Shown piece after piece: positions 45,308 through 56,106 of a stretch of DNA of 64,000 nt. How positions within the stretch are numbered: the stretch's first letter is position 1; each line of letters opens with the position of its first letter. The stretch lies in assembly GCA_003415625.1 (NCBI GenBank), contig PYIU01000005.1:935001-999000 (forward strand), given 5' to 3'. A program made the position numbers and the translations under genes. This stretch comes from Aquanectria penicillioides (Eukaryota > Ascomycota > Sordariomycetes > Hypocreales > Nectriaceae). Under the pieces are notes generated by a model. That model was given only the letters and a program-made list of their open reading frames with translations, did not search any database and was not told the origin of the DNA.

Positions 45308-46531
45308 TTGTAGTCTTATGGATGGTCCCAAGTATAGGATGAGATCCTATCGTCGGACCCTAATAGCGATGTTTTTTGTCTGCGTAATCCACATCATTAG
45401 CTTCCTAATCTAATAATAGTTTGGTAATGTTTCTTAGCGCAAGTTAGTTAATCCTCATGATATTTGAAGACCTTAGGCTGCTGAGGGGGGAAAGACCATG
45501 AAAATCGTGCATTGTGGAGGTGGGAAATACACCTGCAACTGTTAGGGCTATGTGAAAGAATCAAAACAGCGTGCCAGCCAAGATGACACTCTGTAGCAAA
45601 CATGATTAAACCAGACACTAAACCCAAATCCTCATGCAGGAAACTCTACTGCGGGTGTGAGGTGGACAAATCCCGTCAATGAAGAAGTACCGGGTCTTAG
45701 TGAGCCGAGCAACATACGATATAGGATGGAACTATTTTAGCAATGAGACGGAAGCAATCGCAGTAGTGAGATACTGATGCCAACAATCTAGCACAATTTT
45801 AGTCCACGCTTCATGTCAAACTGTGTGCATCATGCTGCCCTTTCGAAACGCAAACATCAGAGAAACATACATCGCCGAAGGAAACAACTCTCTATATTTA
45901 ATTTCCTATCTCCGGAACTATACCTAGGTACCTAAAAGTAGTTATTTGCTTTGATCACTGGGTTTGCTGCGCCAAATCTGAGCCAACACGGTCGCGCGCC
46001 ATGCAAGTGAGGTAAGCCTGACATGAGCGCTCCTTCTACACAAAGCGCACTAACAAGGGAGACTATTTCAACAGAAGAAGGAGTTAGTTTCCCTTCCGCC
46101 TCCGGCCTGGAGAAAAGTAGTTGCTCTACCGTGCAAACTACCCGGATCTGTGTATCCGAGGCTTCGGCTTCAATAGTCTCTGCATCTTGCTCTTCCAACG
46201 TCACAAAATTGAACCCCCTATCTACAGGTATTTCTTCGCCACCCCTAACTTATTGAGGCCCCAGCCCTAACCCTTGAGTTTAGGCCAAGGGGACCTGTAT
46301 CAGTTGCTAATCGAATCCGGTAGTGTATGGCTGGTGGCTGGCAGCCCTGCTGTGCCCACAAAAACCGCATCGCTCTCGCTCGCACCACCCACCCACGCTT
46401 CTTTTCCCCCAACATCGCGTTTCGGGTTGTTGTAGCAACACTTCAACACTTCTTCACGAAAATATCCATCCGAATTGGATACTACTATTTGTGTTCTATT
46501 ACGGTTGTTCCAACTGCTGCGTGAGATCACA
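45308..46531. other. Gene-free spacer with TACCTAGGTA palindrome
   Basis: This 1.22-kb region has no convincing gene. It contains one exact TACCTAGGTA copy at 45921-45930. Confidence 0.45.
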
Positions 46532-48878
46532 ATGAGTGACTACATCGACCCTCGCATGGTCGAGGCAGCCTGCATGGTACGTTTCCTTGACTAACCTCAC
46601 TCCCGCGTTCTCCCAAGATTATCTCAGTGCCTTTGGATTTGTTTGCAGAAGGCTTTCGCATGTCTCCAAACTTTCTCTAGGGACCTGGGATGTGAAGATG
46701 AAGCAAGCTGCATAGGAGATCGTGTATTTGAGGACTATCATGTTTCCTCAGCCATCTTCGGCATTGCCTCTCTCTACATACCCGTCTGCTTGAGGTCTTC
46801 ATAGAACGTGTTTTGACTTTTTCTCAGGCTGACCTTAGTCGCATCCGACAAGAGGAGCTACCTCTAAGCAACATTGAAAAAAAAGGCCCCTCGTATGACC
46901 CTCGAGGAAAGAATGGGACCAGCCACTACAGCCCTGCGCTGAAAGACGAGCTGAACAACAAATGGAGTGGTAATTCCACTATCTATGCAATTGAACCATT
47001 TTCTTTCATTCTAACAAAAACTTCAGTCAAAATTCATGACGAGGAGTCTCGCCAGACCGAAGGCCTCCGCATCGAGGACGCCCGTCCCTGGGCAGCAAAG
47101 GTGGCCAAGCATATTCTTGAAACAGAGGCCGACAACTAGTAAGTTATTTATATTGTAAAACAACTCTCAAGCTGATCCTCGCGTAGCGGTCCTCCGACTA
47201 GGCGCCGCAAGGCTGGCGGGTCGTCTCCTTTCAGGACTGCAACGCCGGGTTAGGCGTCCAGTGTGCAGAGCCTTATCAAGTCCAGTCAAGCCAGTGGTAC
47301 TATCGAGACTCAATGGGGCCTCCAAAGTTGGCCCCAACTTTAACCAGAGTATTACCAACGCCTCAGCCACCCCCTCAACCTCATAGCCCACGTCCCTCGT
47401 CCTCCCGTGGCCCAGAACCACCCGCAACGGTTGAGCAACCAGATCGCTTTAAATTCCGGTCGCTGCAAAGTCAGGGAAGTGCTGGCACTTCTGAATATGT
47501 GGTTTGTGCAGGGAACTGCGAAGTGGTTCCTGAGAAGCGTGAAGTCGATCGGTTTGAAGTAGAATTCAAGATGGCCTTGCTCACGGACAAGAATGAAGCC
47601 TCCATCCACTTCTCTGCCCCCGGGAAGGGGAAGCGATCCCACATCATGTTGGAATTCGAACCACCCAGCATGGATGGCGAGTTTTGTAAACTCAGTCATC
47701 GTGACAGCGGTTCTAATTACTACTTGAGATTATCCAAACTCGCTGACACTGAAAAGTTCAACATGTACGCCCAAGGATTACAGAAATCCATGGCCATCCA
47801 CCAGAAGAACGTGGCGACTGAAAATAAGACCAATGAGGCCAATGAGGCTGTCAAGGTCGAAGATCTGACTTCTGTTACCCCTTCTATTGGGCAATCAGTT
47901 TCCCCTGCAGCTCCGCGCTCCAACACATACGACGCGTCGCCCGTCCCCGTTATAGGGGAGGGATTACTCATTGACCTGAATGACTTCGAAAATGTCCACA
48001 ACCCTCAAATTCCATCTCTTCAGAATGCGGCCGACCACATAATCCATTTGATTGACAAGGTCATCACGAAATTTTCGCTTCAAGATTATCTTATTGAATC
48101 TGTCATCAAGGGAATCGAGGACGGGGCCATCGAGTTCTGGGTCCAGAATGGTTTCATGAGTGATTTCGACGACGAAATCAAGGACAACCTCATTGCAGTA
48201 CTTCGCAACATGGCCCAGATCAAAATAAAGATGCACCTTCGTCGTTCTGGCCATAACGAGACACAGAGCAACAAGCCCGGGGCCACTTTTACAGAATGCG
48301 TCGAGTCTATTGCCGCACAAGTCAGTCGCGTGCAATACTCCCCCAAGGACCTCCAGAGTCTTCAGTCGAACGCAGTTGTTCCGACAGACTGGAGCGCTAC
48401 AAAAGGCCTGCCAATTTCTGCAGCGGCTGTCGCAAAATCTGCCCTTCGAGGCATAAACGTAGCCTCTCGAGAGACTCATCATAACAATGGAACAAGGCCC
48501 CGGCCTATTCATTACGACGACGGAGATGTTGAAATGATCAATGTGGAAGATATGACCAAGGGTCCAGCAGGTGGCTCTGTTGTCTCTCAACAAGCGCCTT
48601 CTGTTGCTAGCACGAATACTCAACGTCGCCCGACAAAGGGCCTTGCTTCTTCCATCTGGGCAAAATCTGAAGATGGCAAAGCAGTGCAATTTGCTCAGAG
48701 GTCTTCGCCAGCCGCGACTCACACGAATCGTATGCCCCAGCCAAGCAATACATCGGCCCCCGGCAGTTGCCGCACTACGTCCGATTCGGGTTCCAATCGG
48801 GGTCTGCAAGGGCTAAGCTCATCCCGGTATGCCACCAAGGTTGTCCCCTTTCAGGGCCACTTCGCTGGAGCCCATTGA
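46532..48878 (+). CDS. Unknown protein, probably one six-exon gene
   Basis: The firm part is the open frame 47313-48878 (521 codons). It holds a Pro-rich start, a compact beta-rich block (FEVEFKMALLTDKNEASIHF, then SHIMLEFEPPSMDGEF) resembling a PH-like fold, a helical middle (AADHIIHLIDKVITKF, EDGAIEFWVQNGFMSDFDD) and a disordered Ser/Thr-rich tail. Upstream short exons join in frame: 46532-46576, 46649-46723, 46828-46969, 47027-47138 and 47187-47248, then 47308-48878, giving 668 residues. The intron at 47139-47186 has a perfect GTAAGT donor that overlaps an apparent TAG, which is the main reason to merge. The last intron (47249-47307) has weak borders, so two separate genes are still possible. 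I recognise no named domain and predict no signal peptide or membrane segment. Confidence 0.55.
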
Positions 48879-49251
48879 GGCATGAGCTTTCGCTAGGCGA
48901 ATTGCCATAGTGAACACGGAAGGAATTCTTGGGCAGGGCAATGAAGCTGGTTTTCTCTTTCTATGTACCGGCTATCTACATGGGGCTTCACCCAGCTCCC
49001 AGCTCCTATTAGTCTGATAGCTCTGTCGTTGGAGATGAAATCTTTAGTGCGCAGATGCAATAATGGGAGGCTTTTTCGTTAGCATCCGGGTTCTGATCCT
49101 TCTTGAACGCTCCTTGTTCTGGGTAGGCCCAGAGCATATTCAGATAGTGTTTGAGTTAGATAAATGTAAATCATTTAGTTAATTTCGCCCTTTCTTGATC
49201 GCATTCGTGAAATCGTTGTTGCATATTTGTAGTTGGTGTGTTCGGACTATC
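48879..49251. other. Convergent intergenic spacer
   Basis: This 373-bp region lies between converging genes. Nothing else is seen. Confidence 0.45.
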
Positions 49252-49675
49252 TCATGGTTCCGCCTTCAGCTTCTTCTGGCACTTTTCTCGGTATGCCGCT
49301 AGTAGCTGAGATGTCTCGACATCGATTCCATTACCGCCGGTAAGGGCATCGTCGATGAACTGCACGGCACGCTCGTAGTGACGGAAGAAGTAGAGCTCCT
49401 CCACTGCGTGAATCAGTTCCTGGAGCTGCGGCTTTGAGGCTCCAGGGCCGATGGGGAGGTTGACCTCCTTGTACACCTTTACTCGTGAGTAATTGTTTTG
49501 TGACAAGGTAAGTTTTGCTTACATTGCCGTTTTCAACCTTGGCCCGGTAGTCGCGCTGCACGGCCTTCCAGGCCTCCTCAGTCTGACCCGTACGACGAGC
49601 CTGCTTGGCATCTCGCTCATCAGAGGAGTCGTCTGAGATCTCGATGTTGAAGAGGCCGTTTACTTCGTCATCCAT
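49252..49675 (-). CDS. Small hypothetical protein, acidic N-terminus and helical C-terminus
   Basis: Predicted 125-residue protein of unknown function. Exons are 49523-49675 and 49252-49476, joined by a 46-nt intron with a GTAAGC donor, a TACTCAC branch-like site and an AAAG acceptor. The start MDDEVNGLFNIEISDDSSDE is acidic, followed by basic helix AKQARRTGQTEEAWKAVQRD. After the splice come NGNVYKEVNLPIGPG and a paired-helix segment (LQELIHAVEELYFFRHYERA) that looks like a single TPR-type repeat. Conserved-looking composition and good splice logic support it. An N-terminal extension in the open frame upstream (to 49876) has no coding character. Confidence 0.65.
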
Positions 49676-50409
49676 GATGTGTGAAAGGCGCTTGCCGGGT
49701 GAGATGTGTCGTTGCGGAAGGGCTGGTTTCGCGTGACTGGGTTTGTCTCTTTTGAGGATTTTGCAAAGGCCCGACTCTGACTGACTGACTGACTGAGGTT
49801 TGCGGCCCCACCTACGGCTTAGTAGTGGGTATGTTGTTGGGCTTTGCGGTTGGAATGATGGACACGTTACCACCAACCGAAGAAGAAATTAGACCCATGA
49901 ATAGAGATATTAGGCATATTTCCATAAAATCATGGGTACTGGTTTTATCAGTTGAAATACCTTTTAAATCATGAAAACGATGTTCGTTCTCAAATCTGCT
50001 CAGTCGCTAGCCACCACTACAGTACTGGTAGGTGCCTACCTAGGTAGGTAGGTAGTCGGGAACATGCGGGACACAAGATCAAGTACCTCGCCGCATTTTC
50101 GGATAGGAAAGCCTATCTAATTTTCCCCGGTTTTGACGCAAACGCCCATGCTCAGGGAACCAACAGAGCCGTGCCTCATTCGGCTCGCTCGACCCTGACA
50201 TCACCAGCCGGCACTCGCAGGGATATCTCGGCGGAAGTGGGGGCATGGGAGGGGACAGGAGGGGGACCCTGATGCAACGACGTGGGGTCGGGATCCCCCC
50301 AAATGACGCGGGGCATGACGGAAGCGCAATCTCGCTTTCAACCCCGACATCTTTCCCCTTTGGTGACCCGTGCGGACGAAGGATACCAGGCAGATTCTTT
50401 CTAGAAAAC
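49676..50409. promoter_or_regulatory. Bidirectional promoter with TACCTAGGTA palindrome
   Basis: This 734-bp divergent region contains TACCTAGGTA at 50037-50046, immediately followed by two further GGTA units. No gene is seen. Confidence 0.45.
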
Positions 50410-51331
50410 ATGGATGACCAGGTCGCGCGGCTCGTGGACAAGGCGTGGAAGCTCTACGAGGAGACACCGCAGGATCGACGGCTGTGTAAGTTGGGGGGCC
50501 GCCCTGGGTAACTATGGTGCTCATGTCTGAGACGACAGTCTCATGAGAGGTGTCATGACACGTCCCTTGTCTGCGGGAACACCATCCCTTGACCTCGTCC
50601 CGATCAAGTGCATGCTAACCAGCTCCTACAACTAGTAATTGGCGTTGCCGGCATCCCTGGTTCAGGTACCACTGCCCCGGTTCGCCAAGCTCTCCGAAGA
50701 ACCTCGCTGATCCCGACCCTGCCTAGGCAAGACGACCCTCTCCCAAATCATCACCAACCGCCTCAACGCTCATGCCCGCTCCCTGAACCCCTCGGCCCAT
50801 GAGCCTGCTACCTTCGTCCCTATGGACGGCTTCCACCTCACCCGCGCCGAGCTGTCCGCCATGCCCGACCCTGCCACGGCCCACGCTCGCCGCGGTGCCG
50901 CCTTCACCTTCGACGCCCCCAAGTTCCTCGGCCTCGTGCGTGCTCTGCGTGTCTCGCCCATCCCCGCCGGCCCCGTGCTGGCGCCCTCGTTCGACCACGC
51001 CGTCAAGGACCCCAAGGACGACGACATTGCCGTCCTGCCGGAGCACCGCATCGTCGTGCTCGAGGGCAACTACCTGGCACTAGACCAGGACATATGGCGG
51101 GACTCGGCGGCGCTGCTGGACGAGCTGTGGTTCGTCGAGGTGGACTACGAGGTCGCGAGGCGAAGACTGCGGGAGCGCCATGTCCGGGCGGGCATCGTCA
51201 AGGATGTCGAAGAGGGTGATCGTCGGGCTTTGGAAAACGACTTGCCAAACGGGGACGAGATTCTCAAGTACCGGCTCAAGATTGACGAGGTCATCCAGAG
51301 CCGCGAAGACGGAGGCTGGGTGCACGAGTAG
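50410..51331 (+). CDS. P-loop kinase of the uridine kinase / phosphoribulokinase-like superfamily
   Basis: Predicted 236-residue nucleotide-binding kinase. Exons are 50410-50485, 50636-50665 (30 nt) and 50727-51331; introns are 150 and 61 nt. Splicing of the tiny second exon rebuilds the Walker A loop: IGVAGIPGSG then KTTLSQII. The lid and substrate region carries VPMDGFHLTRAEL, as in uridine kinase, pantothenate kinase and YFH7-type proteins. A Walker-B-like VVLEGNYLALD and an Arg-rich lid (VARRRLRERHVRAGI) follow. The phosphorylated substrate cannot be assigned; yeast YFH7 and bacterial FrcK-type sugar kinases are the nearest impression. It is probably cytosolic. The first intron is long for this window. 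Confidence 0.82.
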
Positions 51332-51481
51332 AATTTGCGAAGAAACTACTAATATGTTTTCTGTCCATTTTGGGAGGCGGGGGGTTGGGATATCTCCTCT
51401 AAACATCTATGGATGGGTACCAATTGTGCAAAGCCAAATACGAGAAACGTGGCGGTTGACGTGTAGATACATTTTTTGTAA

Positions 51482-51501
51482 GGGGGGGGGGGGGGGGGGG
51501 G
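51482..51501 (+). repeat. Homopolymer run of 20 G
   Basis: Twenty consecutive G residues between the converging kinase and PRXL2-like genes, probably in 3' untranslated sequence. The length is liable to sequencing error. Confidence 0.9.
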
Positions 51502-51608
51502 CCGGGAGAATCATAATAAGAAAAAGACAATCATAAAGTCCCTACTCCGACGCTGTGACAAAATGAAAAGAGAATCAACATCAAAAACATCAACATTCGT
51601 GAACTGGA

Positions 51609-52896
51609 CTATATCGTCGGCGATCGACTCTGTTCGGCGCTCAGCTTACGGATCTGGTCCGCCATGCTCTGTCCTCGGCCCTTCCTCGAGACGGGCGTGC
51701 CAGATGAGGGTCCCGCTAAGCCCTGTTGTTGGGCTGTGGCTGTGAAGGTGCTAGGGTCCAGACCCAACACTTCCATGATCTCGGGGATTTCGGCGTGATC
51801 TCGTGTCGACTTCATGCGGTGGCACCACGTAACTCTCTTTTCCTCGTCGCCGTGGTGCTGGTTGCGGCCCTTTTCAGACCTCGGGGGTTCACTGGGCTCT
51901 TCGAAGGCGCCGACACGGTGCGTCTTCTCCTCGCGAGGCGTGGAGACGGGGGTGATGATGTCCCGCGGCTCGAAGAGGAACTCGCCGCCGACCTGGCGCT
52001 GGTTGCCTGACTTGAGGACGTTTCCAGCGGGGATCTGCTTGATACCTTGGACGACACTGTCCATGATGCTACGGGTCATGCTCTTGCGCATGTAGGCAGG
52101 CTTGGTGCCCAGGTCGAGGGTGTTGATCATTTCAAGGGCCTGGAACAGGGACCGGGTCGGGTCCGTGTAGACGGGGAACGGGCAGTTGGTCTCGGAGACA
52201 TACATGTCAATGAGGGCCGGATCGCCGCACCCGATGACAGCAATGAAGGTGCTGACAGGCAGTCTGAGGAGGGAATCCGGCGTCACAGCTTCAGAGAGAG
52301 TGCGGAGAAACTCTTGGCAGTTCTGCAAAAGCGGGATAGAACCGCAATGGTTAGCTTGCTGTGTTCCTTCAGGGCCGAACCGAAACACGAGCGGCGTAGA
52401 GGCGCAGCAGCGGTTGGTTTCAAAAAACTCACCCCACAGAAGAAATGGCGGACAAAGATGACGAGTACACGACGGGCCACATTGCTACCAGTGTAAAGGC
52501 TCTTGAAAGGGTGTGTCTTTCCGTCGCGGTCCAGCACGACGTAGTTTTCGATTTTCCGGAGGGTTTCGCGCGAGGGGAGCTCGTTGTTGGTGGCGAGCTC
52601 ACCCTCGAAGTCTTCGGGCTGCGAGGTGTTGATCTCGAGATGGGCGGCGGCAGAGAGCGGGTTTTGGGGACGGCTTTTCGGGGGATTTGGAAACCGTTCT
52701 GGCTGGAGTTTGTTGGCGACGACGAGTTGCTGCTGCTCTGGCCGCCGTTGCGGGCGTGGTCGTGGTTGGTGTCATCGGCAGCGTTCAAGACATACGGCGG
52801 AGGTGGTGGTCTGGCCGGCAGAGGAGGAGGGGCCTGGTCCGTCGTGTCCGAGTCGTTTGGCCTCGGGGCCGCGGCCTCGAGCGAAGGGTTTCCCAT
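51609..52896 (-). CDS. PRXL2/AhpC-TSA-like thioredoxin-fold protein
   Basis: Predicted approximately 351-residue protein. The clear core has LDRDGKTHPFKSLY, VLVIFVRHFFCGNCQEFLR (a Cys-x-x-Cys site restored by splicing out 52323-52432), STFIAVIGCGDPALIDMY and NCPFPVYTDPTRSLFQALEM. This is the PRXL2/AAED1 branch of peroxiredoxin-like proteins, which may reduce peroxides or act as redox switches. A disordered tail follows with TWCHRMKSTRDHAEIPEIME, usual for fungal members. The N-terminus (MGNPSLEAAAPRP, then a Pro run) is in a different frame from the core. An intron from a GTATGT donor (52795) to 52674 restores it, or a weaker 89-nt alternative (52703-52791). Preferred exons: 52796-52896, 52433-52673, 51609-52322. 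The 5' structure is the uncertain part. Confidence 0.78.
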
Positions 52897-54146
52897 TTTC
52901 CGGTGTAGCAGCGATGCAATTCAGCAATGCGGTGTTGGACTTGGAGAATGGCGCACAGTGTAAGAAGTGAGTGAAGAAAAGGAGACGAGGTAATGGCTGT
53001 ATGGAGAGATGAGAGCTGAGTTTAAGCGCCGAATGGGCTTCCCAGTTTCAGGTCCTCGCAGCATGGAGGGGCGCTGTTGGTTTTCCAGCTCAGCGGACGG
53101 CCCGAGAAGAAGAAAGGGTGGCGACGGGGACCTAGGCCGCTAAAGCGTGCTAGCTTGGGGGGCTTAGCTAGACGGGCTCTGGGGGAGACGAAAAAAAAAA
53201 AAAAATCAAATACTTCCGTCAGAAAAGCCTCTGTGTCAATGTTATACGGGACGGGGTCCAAGCTGATTGATGCGGTGGAGAACGTGCGTTGCGTTGCGTT
53301 GCCCAAAGATCCGCGCCACGCCACGCAATCATGAGGCAACGAGTGGCTTGAGGAACTCGCAGTGAGTTGCTGGCTTGACGGGCCATGACACAAGGGGAGA
53401 GACAAGGCCGGATAGTGCCAAAACTTGGCCGTGTCTCGTGGTTTGGGCAAACGCCAGCGTCCTGGTCCTTGGCCATAACTTTACTTGAACTTGGCAACGA
53501 GGCCCTCAGTGCGTCGGTGAGGTCATAGATGCTGGGGTGGGTACCTAGGTAGAGAATGAGAGAGGGGCACTCAGGGACCAAAGCTACCTAGGTACGGTGC
53601 TGTACTATACCGTGCCGCAGGTCCATGATGACGGCGCAAACTACAACGCATGTGCCCTAGCGCTCTCTACACATCAACCCACCCCCCTGGGCAATTGGGG
53701 CTCAACGTCCGAACGCTGGACCCTCATTCTACCAAGTTCGGTCGCGTGAATGGAACCCGAGAACCCGGACGCGGTGCGAGAAACCGTATTTTCTAGGCTT
53801 AAAAAACTAAGCCGATGGGGTATCCTAGCTTCGTATGCTATAATTAACAGTTATTTATTACCTTTCCAGCTGAACAATGATCACACAAATCGTTGTGCTG
53901 AGCCAAGCCACAGCGATTGCGAAGACTGTCAGACGCTCGCTGTGCTTCACCCGACCGGCCTCATTTCCCATTCGTCCCATTCGTCCCATTCCGTGCCTTG
54001 ATTGCTCGTCGTTGCTTTCGTCACTGATGCTGCTCATACTGCCACTGCTACTCCCTGCTACTGCTGCTGTCGCTGCCGCCGCCGCTGCTTGTTGATGTTT
54101 GATGTTTGTTGTTTGTTGTCGTCGTATGCGCTGTGCGTCACTAATC
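52897..54146. other. Gene-free spacer with two TACCTAGGTA palindromes
   Basis: This 1.25-kb stretch has exact TACCTAGGTA copies at 53542-53551 and 53585-53594. A 100-codon minus-strand ORF (53858-54160) has an Ala run and a hydrophobic end but no family and overlaps the HET gene end, so it is not called. Confidence 0.45.
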
Positions 54147-56106
54147 CTAACACCACTCAATCGCCTTCTTCTTGGCCATGATCATCAAATGAGGCGGGCT
54201 GAACCGCTCCCACCACGGCCGCTTCCGCTTCCAGGGGTCCTCCATGTGCACCCTCATCGGCACCTTACCCAGCACCCGCGCCGGTTCGATTTCCACCATC
54301 AAGCTGTACTGCGTGTAACCGAGGAACGTGGTCGGTCGGAACGTCGCCCTGACCACCACGTCGCCCAAATCTACAATGCGGCCGTCGCTCCGCTTCGTCT
54401 GGAACCGATTCATCATCTCCACAAACGTCTCCCGCGCAGAGAAGAGCTCCACCGGGTCGCGGTCCAGCACAAAAATGTCTGGCTCCCCTTGCAGATGCAC
54501 CTCGGTCCGTGAGGCTCCGGGCATGGTTCCCTTCCAAGGAAGCACCCGACACCACGGACGAACTTGCTTCGGCGCCTCCGTCCTGTTAATCCGGGTTACG
54601 TTCTCCACGTCATCTTCCTCCTCTTCAAGAATCCCATAGCCCCAGATGAGGAAAAAGCCCTTGGACATTTCGTTCTCTACTACGAATACTCCTACGTCGC
54701 CATCCACGATATACCGGTCATCAGCAACTAGCTCGGACGCCCCGAGCGTGTAGTGTAGGGTCGGGGGTTGGACCAACGGTGTGACAAAGAGTCTTGGGTT
54801 TCGTTGGACTGCAGGATATGTTTCTGTCAATGCTACCTGGACGCTGCCAAGCTTTGCATCGCCTTCTTTAAATGATACTGGGACAGCATGTTAGTCGACT
54901 GTGTAACCGAAATGCTCAAAACCCTATTTGGGGGGGAAACTCACCTTGAGTAATGGTTAAACTTGCCATCGAACCTATAACTTTCCCCTGTGGATGAGGT
55001 TCCAGTTGAACAAAGGGCAATTCGGGGTATTGCTCGTAGACTTGGCCATCTCCTCGCTTCCGAAGCACAATGCCTATCCGTGATTGATTCCCGTCAAATA
55101 TGCAATCGACAATAGCAATTGCGAATTCGTCTCGTATTATAATATCACCCGCTGCATATACAACGCAAGGGCAAGTCAAGGCGTCGATGGTGAGCGTTCT
55201 TGTGTTGGTCATGGACACCCTCGAGGATGCCGCACCTTGTGCCTCCAGCCATCTGACGCTCCCACTGTAACCATAGTGAGCGGGACTCTGACGGAACGGG
55301 GCACCCGCGCCCCACGAAACAAGAACTGAAGGGTCCCCGGTCGCCCGTACGATTTCCTGGAGAAGGCGCTGGAAAGCCTTGTCGCCTTCACCGTATAATA
55401 AGGGCATGTTGACGTCAAAAATCCCCAACAAACTGTATGCAATATCTTCCTCTCGTGTGGTTTGTCTGCTGGCTGCCCACGAGAGCCGGGCCGCCACGCT
55501 GTATGAGCTCAGGATGGATCGAAGGCGATAGTCTCTGCGGTGATGTCGCTGCCACTGAATCAGATCATATGCGCTCGATGCTATAGGCTGCTTCCGGGCA
55601 AGAACCGGTTCGTGGATGCTCGTGATCTCGGAAATGAGCCTCGCCATGCTGTTTCGGCTGCCTATATATTCCCAGTTGCAGTCGTAAAATGCCACCACGT
55701 CGGGGGCGATGAGTTCTTGCAGCGTCCAGCCGCGCTTAAACCACTGACTCAGAGCGAAGCCGTATTTGTCGTCCTTGTCGACGTCGGCGAGGTGGGCATA
55801 GCAGACGACGGCCTCGTGGTACCACAGGAACATGGAGTTGATGGCCTCGGACAGCTCGGCGCTGCTGGACTTGTCGATGCAGCAGGTGTCGATCCAGATG
55901 TAGTCGATGTCATCCTCGGTGGCCTGGACGCAGGCCTTCTTGACCTTTTCGGCGCCATGGGAGGCGATGAGGTCCTGCCAGCCATCGCGGGCGGCATCTT
56001 GGAAGAGCAGCTCCGAGTCGCCCCACCGATGCGACAAGATGGCGTATCGCGGGGGTGGCCCGACAAAGGACTCGAGTCGGAGCGACTTGGTGTTGAGGAG
56101 GCGCAT
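54147..56106 (-). CDS. HET-domain (heterokaryon incompatibility) protein
   Basis: Predicted 630-residue protein. Exons are 54945-56106 and 54147-54877 with a 67-nt intron. The N-terminal HET domain covers about residues 1-240 and shows the usual blocks: RYAILSHRWGDSELLFQD, DYIWIDTCCIDKSSSAELSE, AINSMFLWYHEAVVCYAHL, SQWFKRGWTLQELIAP, and REEDIAYSLLGIFDVNMPLL followed by LYGEGDKAFQRL. The rest, a beta-rich C-terminal region, matches nothing I can name. HET proteins mediate vegetative incompatibility by triggering cell death after fusion of unlike strains, or similar surveillance. No STAND ATPase or repeat domain is attached, so this is the short two-part type. Such genes vary between strains and are often found in variable regions. 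Confidence 0.9.

Noticed and set aside
47964..48809. 281-codon minus-strand ORF
   Set aside because: Antisense to the better supported 521-codon plus-strand frame; no family character.
53858..54160. 100-codon minus-strand ORF with Ala run and hydrophobic end
   Set aside because: Overlaps the HET gene end and consists mostly of simple sequence.
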